Source: Mycobacterium colombiense
GTDB taxonomy: Bacteria > Actinomycetota > Actinomycetes > Mycobacteriales > Mycobacteriaceae
Assembly (NCBI RefSeq): GCF_003284935.1
Contig: NZ_QMEV01000022.1
Span: forward strand, 1 to 64,000
Length of the DNA stretch: 64,000 nt
Direction: 5' to 3'
Shown in pieces: positions 26,724-35,441 of the stretch. The notes under the pieces were generated by a model, which ran no database searches, was not told the origin of the DNA, and saw only the letters and a list, made by a program, of their open reading frames with translations. The translations under genes and the position numbers were made by a program. How positions within the stretch are numbered: position 1 is the first letter of the stretch; each line of letters starts with the position of its first letter.

Positions 26724-27359
26724 CTATCCGTCGAGCCGAAGAACGGCTGCGTCGCTCCGGCAGAAACTGTGGCAGACGCGATCGCGCACGATGACGTCGG
26801 GGCATTCGGGGTCGAACCAACGGTCCACCACCGCCCAGTGGATCGGATGCATCAGGTAGGGCCCCATCAACCCGTCCGTGTCGGTGAAGAGTTGTTCGAA
26901 CACATGGCTCCACGCCGAGACACCGATCGCCTCGTCGACCCTGCTCAGCTGCCAGTCGGTGATGGTGTGCACGTACCGGGGCATCAGTTGCAGGTCGGCC
27001 TCGAACCGGGCAACGGTGTCCCCGTCGGTGCCCGCCGTCACGCTTAAGAGCAGCGCTCGGTACACGGTTCCAGGCTTGTCGCCGGTGCGCACGGGCGTCC
27101 CGGAATAGGCCGCGCCGTTCACCCGGCTGACCGCGGGGTCGTCCAGGATCTCGGCGAAACGCATTGCCGCGCGATCCCATTGATCCTTCGAGGCGAAGCG
27201 CAGCCGCATGAGAATATCGCCCCCGTTGCGCGAGGCGGGCAGCGTCGGCTCCACGACCCATGGCCGGGACGCCGCCGCGGTCGCGGCGCCGCGTAACTCG
27301 CCGAGGATCCGGTCGCGATCGGGCTCGGCGACGTCGATCAGGCGCGTGACGCTATACAT
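26724..27359 (-). CDS. Dabb-like (stress-responsive A/B barrel) protein, duplicated fold
   Basis: A 211-residue protein that reads as two ferredoxin-like alpha/beta halves: MYSVTRLIDVAEPDRD...ILMRLRFASKDQWD and RALLLSVTAGTD...VHTITDWQLSRVDE (in parts), ending in an HPIHWAVVDRWFDPE segment like Dabb or EthD domains. These fold as dimeric barrels that handle hydrophobic ketones, phenols or polyketides. ATG 27359 overlaps the end of the preceding gene by 8 bp; ATG 27380 is possible. It closes the IclR-headed operon. Confidence 0.55.
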   Translation of the reverse strand: MYSVTRLIDVAEPDRDRILGELRGAATAAASRPWVVEPTLPASRNGGDILMRLRFASKDQWDRAAMRFAEILDDPAVSRVNGAAYSGTPVRTGDKPGTVYRALLLSVTAGTDGDTVARFEADLQLMPRYVHTITDWQLSRVDEAIGVSAWSHVFEQLFTDTDGLMGPYLMHPIHWAVVDRWFDPECPDVIVRDRVCHSFCRSDAAVLRLDG

Positions 27360-27699
27360 CGCACAGTCCGTCGACGTCATCGGCAGCCGCGGCGAAGGAC
27401 CTCGACCGCTCGGTCACCAATTCGCCGATCCGCGACCACCATTCGCCCAGCGCCGGGTCCGATCGACCCTGCCACGTCATCTCCCACCACGCCCGCGCAC
27501 CGGGCAGCGTCCAGGTAGCCGTGATGACGTTGACGTCGTCGTCCAACCAGATCGGTGGGCTCACCAGGACGTTGCGCAAGGTCATGCCCCGTTCGCGCGC
27601 TCCGGGCGCGTATTCGGCGAGGTACGTGTCCACGAATCGCTGGGCGCACCCGGGGCGGGTCACAACCCGGTCGATCACGAAGACTTCGCCGTCGGCCAT
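27352..27699 (-). CDS. NIPSNAP/ABM-like small alpha-beta barrel protein
   Basis: A 115-residue single-domain protein (FVIDRVVTRPGCAQRFVDTYL, then MTLRNVLVSPPIW and VNVITATWTLPGARAWWEM, in parts) with the beta-alpha-beta pattern of antibiotic-biosynthesis monooxygenase or NIPSNAP proteins. Conserved Trp residues (TWTL, AWWEM) could line a hydrophobic pocket. Start ATG 27699 is chosen from the fold; upstream in-frame starts exist at 27726 and 27750. It overlaps the Dabb-like gene and follows the esterase by 58 bp. Role unknown. Confidence 0.6.
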   Translation of the reverse strand: MADGEVFVIDRVVTRPGCAQRFVDTYLAEYAPGARERGMTLRNVLVSPPIWLDDDVNVITATWTLPGARAWWEMTWQGRSDPALGEWWSRIGELVTERSRSFAAAADDVDGLCDV

Positions 27700-27757
27700 G
27701 AGCCGACCGTATGGCATCTTGAGCATGTGGCGTCGTCGGCTCCCGGCCACCGGGAAC

Positions 27758-28681
27758 CTACCGGCGCAGCAGCTCGGTGAGCGCCGCGGCCGCCTCCTTG
27801 CGCGCCCGGTGTGCGATGTCGAGCATCGGCATCGTCATGAACCCGTGGATTCCGCCGTCGTAACGCAGTTGGCTGGTCGGCACGCCGGCCGCGGCCAGCG
27901 CTGCGCCGTACGCCAATCCCTCGTCGCGCAGCGGATCATGGCCGGCGACCACCAGCACGGCGGGCGGAAGCCCTCTCAGGTCGGCGTTGCGCGGGGCGGC
28001 GTAGGGGTGCGCGCGGTCCTCGAGCGATGGCACGTAGCAATCCCAGTACCACTGCAGCGCCGGCTTCGGGTTGTAGTAGCCCTGGCCGAACAGCCGGTAG
28101 GACTCGGTGTCGAAATCGGCGGCGATCACCGGGTAGAGCAGCAGTTGACTCGCAAGCGCCGGGCCGCCGCGGTCGCGAGCCATGATCGCGGTCACCGCGG
28201 CCAGGTTGCCCCCGGCGCTGTCACCGCCCACGACCAGACGCCCGGGGTCGGCCCCGAGCGCGGCGGCGTTGGCGTGGGCCCAGCACGTCACGGCGTAGAC
28301 GTCCTCGGCGGCCGCCGGCCAGGGATTCTCCGGAGCCAGCCGGTAGTCGACCGAAACAACAACGGCGGGAACAAGATTGGTGATGCTGCGGCAGAGACCG
28401 TCGTGGCTGTCCAGGTCGCAGAACACAAAACCGCCGCCGTGCGCGTACACCACGATGGGCAGGGGCCCCAGGGCCTCCGGTCGGTATACGCGCACCGGGA
28501 TCGGTCCGCCCGGACCGTCGACGCAGCGATCGGCGACCTCGGCGACGGGTTCGGGCTGCGCCGCCGGCACCACCCTGGACCGGATGAGCGCCCGGGCCTC
28601 GGCGCCGCTCATCTCCTGAACCGGTGGGAAGCCGCCATCCAGTTGCCCGATGATCGCGGCGATCTGGGGGTCGAGGCTCAC
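27758..28681 (-). CDS. Alpha/beta-hydrolase, hormone-sensitive lipase family esterase
   Basis: A 307-residue HSL-family esterase with HGGGF (about 80), nucleophile elbow GDSAGG (about 150), acid DPLRDEG (about 245) and histidine in GGIHGF (about 275). GTG 28681 overlaps the IclR stop as GTGA, so it is translated with the regulator. Its location in an IclR-headed operon beside ring-cleavage genes suggests an ester or lactone made by a BVMO as substrate; the family is broad and this is inference. Confidence 0.87.
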   Translation of the reverse strand: MSLDPQIAAIIGQLDGGFPPVQEMSGAEARALIRSRVVPAAQPEPVAEVADRCVDGPGGPIPVRVYRPEALGPLPIVVYAHGGGFVFCDLDSHDGLCRSITNLVPAVVVSVDYRLAPENPWPAAAEDVYAVTCWAHANAAALGADPGRLVVGGDSAGGNLAAVTAIMARDRGGPALASQLLLYPVIAADFDTESYRLFGQGYYNPKPALQWYWDCYVPSLEDRAHPYAAPRNADLRGLPPAVLVVAGHDPLRDEGLAYGAALAAAGVPTSQLRYDGGIHGFMTMPMLDIAHRARKEAAAALTELLRR

Positions 28682-29487
28682 GCGTACTGCAACGCGGGGC
28701 GCGGGAAACGCAGCGGACGCAAGGGCTGCAGGGTGGGCGCGACGCGGTGCGGGCCGTCCTCGGCGTGCCGCCAGATGCCCATCGCGGTCATCCGAACCGG
28801 GGCGATCAGTCGTTGGTCGAACGTCATCCGATTCATCGGACCGCACACTGACACCGCCGCGACGGCTTCACCGGGATCGCCGATGGGCGCCGCCACGCAT
28901 CCGAATCCGGGCAGCGATTCCTCGCGCTCGAAGGCGACGCCGTGCGCGCGCACCCGGGACAACTCGACGGCCAGCTGCGAACCGGTGGCGATCGAGTACT
29001 TCGTCTTTCGCACCCGCAGGTCCACCGGCGCGTCCTCGTCGCGGTAGGCCAGGATCGCCTTCCCGACGGCCGTGCAATGAGCGGGCTGACGGCTGCCCAC
29101 CCGCGTGGGCATCGGCGTAAGCGGCGAGTCGCCGACCTTGTCGAGGTAGACCACGTCGGGGCCGTCCAGCACCGCGAGGTGCACGACAAGCCCTGTGGCC
29201 CGGTGCAATTCGCCCAGCAAGGGAGCGGCAGCGCGCACCAGTCGGTCCTGATGCACGGCCAGCGATCCCAGCTCGACAAGGCGCATGCCGAGCTCGTAGT
29301 CGCGGCCGCTGCGGCGCAGCCAGCGCAGCTGCACCAGGCGCTCGAGCATCCGGTGCGCCGACGAACGCGGCAGGCCGGTGCGCCGGACGATCTGGGCCAG
29401 CGTCAGCCGGCCCGGGCCGTCGAACGCGTCCAGGACGAGCGAGATGCGGTCGATGACCGCGGTGGGGGTTTCGGCGGGCGCGGACAC
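28678..29487 (-). CDS. IclR-family transcriptional regulator
   Basis: A 269-residue IclR regulator. Residues about 10-70 are the winged HTH (LTLAQIVRRTGLPRSSAHRML, in parts, then VQLRWLRRSGRDYELG wing); residues about 90-245 form the ligand-binding GAF-like domain (VVYLDKVGDSPL, AHCTAVGKAILA, LPGFGCVAAPIGD, AAVSVCGP). GTG 29487 has AGGAGG 6 bases before it. It heads an operon with the esterase, ABM-like and Dabb-like genes. A run of four palindromes lies directly upstream, so it is probably autoregulated and may also control the hsaA-hsaC unit. Confidence 0.9.
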   Translation of the reverse strand: MSAPAETPTAVIDRISLVLDAFDGPGRLTLAQIVRRTGLPRSSAHRMLERLVQLRWLRRSGRDYELGMRLVELGSLAVHQDRLVRAAAPLLGELHRATGLVVHLAVLDGPDVVYLDKVGDSPLTPMPTRVGSRQPAHCTAVGKAILAYRDEDAPVDLRVRKTKYSIATGSQLAVELSRVRAHGVAFEREESLPGFGCVAAPIGDPGEAVAAVSVCGPMNRMTFDQRLIAPVRMTAMGIWRHAEDGPHRVAPTLQPLRPLRFPRPALQYA

Positions 29488-29501
29488 TGAACCTCCTGGC
29501 T

Positions 29502-29543
29502 GGAATATTCCTATTAGGAAGATAGTTCTATCACACCGGTGTG
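29502..29543. promoter_or_regulatory. Cluster of four abutting palindromes upstream of IclR gene
   Basis: Four inverted repeats fill 42 bp: GGAATATTCC (29502-29511), TTCCTATTAGGAA (29508-29520), GATAGTTCTATC (29521-29532) and CACACCGGTGTG (29532-29543). They lie 15 bases before the IclR start and are AT-rich compared with the surroundings. IclR operators are often palindromic and sit next to the regulator gene; which repeat binds what is unknown. Confidence 0.6.
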
Positions 29544-29628
29544 GTCGCTGTCACACACCATCGGTGGGGCGCGCGAGGTGACCACGCCGCGGATCGCGGT
29601 GCGGTCACGCTCGCGATAAAGGGGCGAC

Positions 29629-31094
29629 TCAGCCCTTGGCGGCCGACCGGCCGGCCCGGCGGCCGTAGAAGCTGCCGTCACCCAGCGAGACGCCGCTGGC
29701 GTAACCCCAGGCGGCCAGCCCGGCGGTGCACCGGCCCGCGGCGAAGAGCCCCGGGATGGGCGCGCCGCTGACGTGCAGCACCTCGGCGTCCAGCGTGGTG
29801 GCCAGTCCGCCCAGGGTGAAACCGCCGGTGTTCTCCCGCAAATCCACCGCGCCGACGGGGGAGCCGATCGGCTTGATCCACTCCGGCTTCTTGTGCAGCA
29901 GCGGATCCTCGCCGCGCGCGGCGCCCTCGTTGTACGCCGCGACCGTCGCCTGCAGCGACCCCGGCGGCAGTCCCATGTCGCGTTCTAGGTCGGCGACGGT
30001 GTCGGCCACCCAGGTCGCCGGGCGCAGCATGAACTTCGGCGACCACGAGGCCATCGCCTCCTCCTGGGCGTCGCCGTCGATGATCAGGTAGGCGACGTTG
30101 TCCTGGTGATAGAGGGTCAGCTGGCCGATCCTGCCCGGGTAGGTGTCCTCGGCGACGTAGCGCTGCCCGCGGCCGTTGACCAGGATGCCCCGCACAAGTT
30201 GCTGCGGGTCGATGAAGATCGCGACCTCGGTGGCGTCCATGTGCGCCAGGTCGGCGCCCAGCGCCTGCGCCATCCGGATCGCCTGCCCGTCGTGCTGCTC
30301 GATCGAGGCGGCCGGGCGCCCGGCGATCCGCGGCGCGTAGCGCGCCACCATCGCGTCGTTGTAGGCGAAGCTGCCCGTCGCCAGCACCACACCGGTGCGC
30401 GCCCGGATGCTCATCTCGGTGCCGTACCGGCGGGCGCGGATGCCGACCACCCGGCCGTCGGATTCGGTGATCAGTCGCTGCACCCGCACGTCGTAGAGCG
30501 CGCGTGCGCCTGCGGCGGTGGCTGTTTCGACGAGGGGCTTCATCAGCATGTAGCCGGCGCTGGCCTCACCCTGCTTCTTGTTCTGCATCTGCGGCACGTG
30601 CCCGCGCGGGGCGGGGGAGGCGATGGTGTTGAACGGGAAGGAGTTTTCGCCGCCGCTGTACATCAGCCCCTGATCGCCCATCGGCTCCCAACCGGGCTCG
30701 GAGAAGAACTCCGCCTTGAACGGCACGCCGCAGCCGACCAGCCACTCGAAGTGGGCGACGCTGCCGGCGCAGTAGTCGGCGATCCGCTGCTCGTCGGCGC
30801 CGGGGCCCATCGCCACGTTGAGGAACGCCGCCATGTTGTCGACGGAATCGGTGAAACCGCAGGCCTTTTGGATCGGTGTGCCGCCGCCGAGTAGATGAAG
30901 CCGCCGGCCATCGACGCAGCGCCGCCCCACGAGCCGGTGCGCTCGAGCACCAGGACGTCGGCGCCGGACCGGGCCGCCTCCACCGCCGCGGCCGCGCCGG
31001 CGACCCCGTAGCCGGCGATGACGACGTCGGCCTCGTCATCCCACGAGGCGATCGAGGACGCCGCGAGCGGCGTCACGTCCGATTCGGGCGTCAC
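29629..31094 (-). pseudogene. Frameshifted FAD-binding dehydrogenase (KstD/fumarate reductase superfamily)
   Basis: The full frame would be about 488 residues. The N-terminal 60 residues (VVIAGYGVAGAAAAVEAARSG, in parts, then GSWGGAASMAGGFIY) read in one frame from GTG 31094; from about 30890 the protein continues in another frame as GGGTPIQKACGF and runs intact to 29629, ending GYASGVSLGDGSFYG. Homologous proteins read GGFIY-x-GGGTP, so one base, probably a C, is missing near 30880-30893. The C-terminus resembles 3-oxosteroid 4-dehydrogenases more than the YPGxG type at 11766. It overlaps hsaC by GTGA. A sequencing error is an equal alternative to decay. Confidence 0.75.
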
Positions 31095-31999
31095 AGCCGC
31101 ATGGCCGCGGGCATTTCGCCGACCCACTGGTGGCCCCAGTAGCTGTCGGCGGTGATTTCCTCTGCGGTGTAATAGGTTTCGTCGACCCGCATCCCGTCGG
31201 TACCGAACTCGATGTCCCAGTCACCGGGTGCGCGGACGTAGAACGAGACCATCTTGTCGTTGGTGTGCCGGCCCAGGGTGGACGAGAGCTGGAATCCCTC
31301 GGCGTTGACCCGGTCCAGCGCCTGCCCGACGGCGTCGAGGGTGTCGACCTCCACCATGATGTGGACCAGGCGCGGGTCGCGCTGATGTGCGGCCGGCACG
31401 ATCGCCAGGCTGTGGTGGCGCTCGTTGATCCCGAGGAACCGAACCCGCACCGGCCCAAACTCTTTGGGCAGCGGCACTCGGAAGGCGCCGCGGGCCCGGA
31501 ACCCCAGGACCTCGGTGTAGAAGTCGAACAGCCCGTTGGGGTCGGTGGCCGGCACCACCACGTGCCCCAAGCCCTGGTCGCCGGTGACGAATCGCGCGCC
31601 GAACGGCGTGACGACCGGGCTGTGGTCGAGCACCGCGCCGTGAAACACCTCCAGCGTGGTGCCGGCGGGATCCTCGAACGTGATCACCTCTTCGACGCGG
31701 CGCGCCTCGGCCTCGTCGGGGGACAGCTGCTTGTAGGCCACGCCGGCGCCGTCCAGGGTGACCTGCACTCGCTGCAGGGCCGGGTGGTCGCGCACCTCCC
31801 AGCCGACGGTCAGCACCCGGTCGGACTCTCCGGGCACCACGATGAGCCGGGCCGCCCGTTCGTCCATCCGCAGATACAGCGCCGACGGATCGGGGCCCTT
31901 ACCCTCGGCGAACCCCAGCACGCCGAAGGCGAACTGCCGCCAGCGGTCGATGTCGTTGGTCGAAATGGTGATGTAGCCAAGGCTTTTCAGGTCGCTCAC
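31091..31999 (-). CDS. hsaC: Extradiol ring-cleavage dioxygenase, HsaC-like
   Basis: A 302-residue two-domain vicinal-oxygen-chelate enzyme, the length of type I extradiol dioxygenases. Iron ligands are visible as QGLGHVV (His near 146), RHHSLA (His near 215) and WDIEFG (Glu near 266). Several runs match HsaC of cholesterol degradation (ALYLRMDERAARLIVVPGE-like start, FEDPAGTTLEVFHG). HsaC meta-cleaves the catechol formed from ring A after hydroxylation by HsaA. AGGAG precedes GTG 31999; the gene follows hsaA by 8 bp and overlaps the FAD dehydrogenase. Confidence 0.85.
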   Translation of the reverse strand: MSDLKSLGYITISTNDIDRWRQFAFGVLGFAEGKGPDPSALYLRMDERAARLIVVPGESDRVLTVGWEVRDHPALQRVQVTLDGAGVAYKQLSPDEAEARRVEEVITFEDPAGTTLEVFHGAVLDHSPVVTPFGARFVTGDQGLGHVVVPATDPNGLFDFYTEVLGFRARGAFRVPLPKEFGPVRVRFLGINERHHSLAIVPAAHQRDPRLVHIMVEVDTLDAVGQALDRVNAEGFQLSSTLGRHTNDKMVSFYVRAPGDWDIEFGTDGMRVDETYYTAEEITADSYWGHQWVGEMPAAMRL

Positions 32000-32007
32000 G
32001 TCTGCTC

Positions 32008-33192
32008 CTAGATCAGGGCCCGCAGCGGACCCTCGGGCGGGTCGATGCCGATCGAACTCAGCGCCGACGCGTGGTAGGTGGTGCCGGGCACGTGGATGGC
32101 GTGCATCTGGCCGACGTGCACGTCGCGCCAATATCGTTGCAGCGGTTTGTCCATCCGCGCCGCGTTGCCGCCCGAGCGGGCGAAGATCTCGTCGACCGCC
32201 GACACCGCGCGCCACACCGCGCGCACCTGCGTGCGGCGCCCGGCAGCGCGATCGGCGAACGACACCTCCTTGCCGGCGGCGACCATGTCGTAGATGCGGT
32301 CGGCGTTGGCCAGCAGTTCCTGGCGCGCGGCGTTGATGTCGGCGGCCGCCTCGCCGATCGCGTGCATGACGTAGGGGTCGTCCTTGATCGCGGTCCCGGT
32401 GGCGCCGACGCGCTCGCGCTGATAGTCCAGATGCGCGGCGAGCGCGCCCTCGGCGATGCCGATGGTGGCCGCGGAGATGCCCAGCGGGAACATCGTCGAC
32501 CACGGCATCAGGTAGAGCGGTTCGGTCATCCCGGCCTCGCGCTGGGCGGTGCCGTCCATCACCTTGGTCGCGTCCATGGTCCGGTAGCTCGGCACGAACG
32601 CGTCCTTGACGATCACGTCCTTGGAGCCGGTTCCGCGCAGCCCCACCACATTCCACGAATCGTCGACGATCTCGTAGTCCTTGCGCGGCAAGATCATGTG
32701 CAGCATCTGCGGCGGCATCAGCGGGATGCCCTTCTCGTCGCCGAGCATGGCGCCCAGGATGATCCAGTCGCAGTGGTCGGTGCCCGAGCTGAACTGCCAG
32801 CGGCCGTTGAAGAGGTATCCACCGTCGACCGGTTTGGCCACGCCCTGCGGCGCGTAGGGGGAGGCCATCCAGGTGTCGACGTCGTCGGCCCAGATTTCGG
32901 CGGCGACTTTCGGATCCGCGTAGGCCAATTGGTAGGGGTGCACGCCGACGACGCCGACGATCCAGCCGGCCGCCGGATCCAGTGCCGCGGTGGCCATCGT
33001 CGTCTCGGCGAACTCGCGGGGGTGCACCTCGAAGCCCTGGTACTGCTTGGTCTGCAGCATCCGGATCAACCCGGCGCCCTTCATCAGCTTGACGGTGTCG
33101 TCGGTAAGCCGGCCGATCTGCTCGGCCGTGGGCGCCTGCTCGCGCAATTGGTCGGCCATCTCGACGACCCGGTCAAGTACCCGCTCGCTCAT
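32008..33192 (-). CDS. hsaA: Flavin-dependent monooxygenase, HsaA-like
   Basis: A 394-residue protein of the acyl-CoA-dehydrogenase-like group D flavin monooxygenases, the same length as M. tuberculosis HsaA. Landmarks: PAAGWIVGVVGVHPYQLA (about 72-89), GRWQFSSGTDHCDW (about 128-141), VVGLRGTGSKDVIVKDAFVP (about 184-203) and the FMN-region RYWRDVHVGQMHAIH (about 360). HsaA hydroxylates 3-HSA to the catechol 3,4-DHSA using reduced flavin from HsaB. No HsaB is adjacent. It leads the hsaA-hsaC-dehydrogenase unit; the ferredoxin gene lies 91 bp upstream in the same direction. Confidence 0.85.
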   Translation of the reverse strand: MSERVLDRVVEMADQLREQAPTAEQIGRLTDDTVKLMKGAGLIRMLQTKQYQGFEVHPREFAETTMATAALDPAAGWIVGVVGVHPYQLAYADPKVAAEIWADDVDTWMASPYAPQGVAKPVDGGYLFNGRWQFSSGTDHCDWIILGAMLGDEKGIPLMPPQMLHMILPRKDYEIVDDSWNVVGLRGTGSKDVIVKDAFVPSYRTMDATKVMDGTAQREAGMTEPLYLMPWSTMFPLGISAATIGIAEGALAAHLDYQRERVGATGTAIKDDPYVMHAIGEAAADINAARQELLANADRIYDMVAAGKEVSFADRAAGRRTQVRAVWRAVSAVDEIFARSGGNAARMDKPLQRYWRDVHVGQMHAIHVPGTTYHASALSSIGIDPPEGPLRALI

Positions 33193-33283
33193 GTCATCGT
33201 CCTTACGTGTGTGGGCTCAGTAATGGTCTACCGCAGTCGGCGCCGGTCCCAAAGGAAATCCCGATGAGCGGACGCCATCGGCG

Positions 33284-33562
33284 TCAAAATTCGACGTGAA
33301 CCTCGACGCCGGCCGCCCTCGCCTGGCAGGCGAGTATCAGGCCGTCCTCGAGATCCGCCGCGTCCAGGACGTCGCACGGCGCCATGTCCACCCGCCCAGC
33401 GGCCACGGTCGCCACGCACGAGCCGCACCGACCTTCGCGGCAGGAATGGGGCACAGCGATACCCGCGTCGAGCAGCGTCTCGACCAGCGTTTGTCCGGGA
33501 GGCCAGCCCAACCGGTGCCGCCGGCCGTCCAGCTCGACCTCGAGGCGTGTGGCGTCGGGCAT
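33284..33562 (-). CDS. 2Fe-2S ferredoxin (plant type)
   Basis: A 92-residue free-standing ferredoxin. The cluster ligands are CREGRCGSC (C-x4-C-x2-C, about residues 40-48) and a fourth Cys in ILACQA (about 78), as in the C-terminal domain of KshB-type reductases. No FAD or NADPH domain is attached. Start ATG 33562 is chosen from the family. Its place between hsaA and a BVMO suggests it carries electrons to a local oxygenase, most likely the KshA-like enzyme, which otherwise lacks a partner here. Confidence 0.82.
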   Translation of the reverse strand: MPDATRLEVELDGRRHRLGWPPGQTLVETLLDAGIAVPHSCREGRCGSCVATVAAGRVDMAPCDVLDAADLEDGLILACQARAAGVEVHVEF

Positions 33563-33693
33563 GAGCCGATTGTCGGGCGATGGCCACCGGGCGGCGGGCC
33601 CGCACGCCCGGTGGCCGGGAAGACTCACCGCAAGCGTCCGGTCACCGGGAGGCGGCGCGGTCCGCGCGGGCCAAGGCCCTACGGTGATTGCTT

Positions 33694-35316
33694 GTGAGTG
33701 AGCCCGGCGCAGCGTCCCTCGACGTCGTCGTGGTCGGCGCGGGGTTCGCCGGCCTGTACGCCCTGCACAAACTGCGCGGCCAGGGCCTGTCGGTGCGGGT
33801 GCTGGAGGCCGCGCCCGAGCTGGGCGGCACCTGGTACCACAACCGGTATCCGGGCGCGCGCTGCGACGTCGAGAGCGTCGACTACTGCTACTCGTTCTCC
33901 GACGAACTCCAGCAGGAATGGAACTGGACCGAACGGTATGCCACCCAGGCCGAGATCCTGGCGTACCTGAACTGGGTCGCCGACAAGCTCGACCTGCGCT
34001 GCGACATCGCGCTGCGCACCCGCGTGGCCTCGGTGCACCTCGATGAGGCGACGCTGCGCTGGACCGTCACCACCGATGCGGGACAACGTTTTTCGGCACG
34101 CTTCGTGGTGATGGCGACCGGCCCGCTGTCGGACGCGCTGACCCCGGACTTCCCCGGCCTGGACACCTTCGCCGGCGAAATCCACCACACCGCGAGGTGG
34201 CCGCACCGGCCCGTCGACTTCCGCGGCAAGCGGGTGGCGGTCATCGGCACCGGATCGTCGGGCATTCAGTCGATTCCGGTCATCGCCGAGTCCGCCGCCC
34301 ATCTCTACGTGTTCCAGCGCACCCCCAACTACAGCGTCCCGGCCGGCAACAAGCCGCTGTCCGCCGCGGAGCTCGACGAGATCAAGGCGGGTTACGCGCA
34401 GCGCCGTGCGCTGTCGTGGCGCAGCGGCGGCGGCTCGCCGCACGTCACCGCGCCGAAGCCGACGATGCAGTTCACCGCCGAGGAGCGGCGCGCGGCGTTC
34501 GAAAAGCGTTGGCAGCAAGGCGGGGTGCTGTTCTCCAAGACGTTCCCGGACCAGATGACCGACCTGGAGGCCAACGACGAGGCCCGCAGGTTCTACGAGG
34601 AGAAGGTGCGGGCAGTCATCGACGATCCGGCCGTCGCCGACCTGCTGATTCCCACCGACCACCCGATCGGCACCAAACGAATCTGCACCGACAGCAACTA
34701 CTTTCAGACCTTCAACCGGCCGAACGTGTCGCTGATCAGCGTGCGGGCCACCCCGATCCGATCCGTCGACGCCACCGGGATCACCACCGCCGGCATCGAT
34801 GGCAGCGAAGCCCACCACGACGTCGACATGATCGTGCTGGCAACGGGTTTCGACGCGTTGACCGGGGCGCTGGGCAAGATCGACATCGTCGGCCGGCACG
34901 GCACCGCCCTGCGCGAGGATTGGGCGCACGGCCCCCGCACGTATCTGGGGCTCGGCGTCGACGGCTTCCCCAACCTGTTCTTGGTCTCGGGCCCGGGGGC
35001 GCCCGCCGTCCTGGCGAACATGGTGCTGCACGCCGAGGCCCAGGTGAATTGGATCGCCGACGCCATCGCCTTCCTCGACCTGAACGGGTACGCCGCCCTG
35101 GAAGCCACCGTGGACAGCGTGGACGGGTGGGGCGCCGAATGCGCCCGCCGCGCCGAGACGACGCTGTTCACCAAAGCGAACTCCTGGTACATGGGCGCCA
35201 ACGTGCCGGGCAAGCCGCGCGGCTTCATGCTGTTCACCGGGGGCTTCGCGACGTACAACGACATCTGCGCCGAGGTCGCCGGTGCCGGCTACCGCGGCTT
35301 CGATCTAATCGAATGA
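33694..35316 (+). CDS. Baeyer-Villiger monooxygenase (cyclohexanone monooxygenase-like)
   Basis: A 540-residue type I BVMO. FAD motif VVVVGAGFAGLYAL (about 11-24), GGTWYHNRYPGARCDVES (about 47-64), fingerprint FAGEIHHTARWP with the conserved His (about 160-171) and NADPH motif VAVIGTGSSGIQS (about 180) are intact. It lies closer to cyclohexanone/steroid monooxygenases than the long enzyme at 23850. Start is GTG 33694. It is divergent from the ferredoxin (131 bp) and overlaps the truncated SDR (ATGATGA-type junction), so an SDR-BVMO pair was present before damage. Confidence 0.9.
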   Translation: MSEPGAASLDVVVVGAGFAGLYALHKLRGQGLSVRVLEAAPELGGTWYHNRYPGARCDVESVDYCYSFSDELQQEWNWTERYATQAEILAYLNWVADKLDLRCDIALRTRVASVHLDEATLRWTVTTDAGQRFSARFVVMATGPLSDALTPDFPGLDTFAGEIHHTARWPHRPVDFRGKRVAVIGTGSSGIQSIPVIAESAAHLYVFQRTPNYSVPAGNKPLSAAELDEIKAGYAQRRALSWRSGGGSPHVTAPKPTMQFTAEERRAAFEKRWQQGGVLFSKTFPDQMTDLEANDEARRFYEEKVRAVIDDPAVADLLIPTDHPIGTKRICTDSNYFQTFNRPNVSLISVRATPIRSVDATGITTAGIDGSEAHHDVDMIVLATGFDALTGALGKIDIVGRHGTALREDWAHGPRTYLGLGVDGFPNLFLVSGPGAPAVLANMVLHAEAQVNWIADAIAFLDLNGYAALEATVDSVDGWGAECARRAETTLFTKANSWYMGANVPGKPRGFMLFTGGFATYNDICAEVAGAGYRGFDLIE

Positions 35317-35441
35317 TGACGGGATTGCGGGACAAGGTCGTCGTGGTCACCGGCGCCGCGAAGGGGACCGGCCGGGTGCACTGCGAGCGGTTCGCCGACG
35401 AGGGCGCCGACGTGATCGCGCTCGACGCGGCGCCTAGCTAG
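35313..35441 (+). pseudogene. Truncated short-chain dehydrogenase remnant
   Basis: Only about 42 residues remain: KVVVVTGAAKGTGRVHCERF and DEGADVIALD, the first Rossmann strand, glycine motif and second strand of an SDR similar to mycofactocin-associated dehydrogenases, which have the extended TGAAxGxGR motif. It stops at TAG 35439 and the following sequence belongs to the convergent hydrolase, so the other 200 or more residues are deleted, not frameshifted. The ATG overlaps the BVMO stop as in the intact BVMO-SDR pair at 23850-26671. It could not form an active enzyme. Confidence 0.75.

Noticed and set aside
31091..32656. 521-codon frame extending hsaC upstream
   Set aside because: The extra N-terminal part is antisense-style low complexity inside hsaA; GTG 31999 with AGGAG is the real start.
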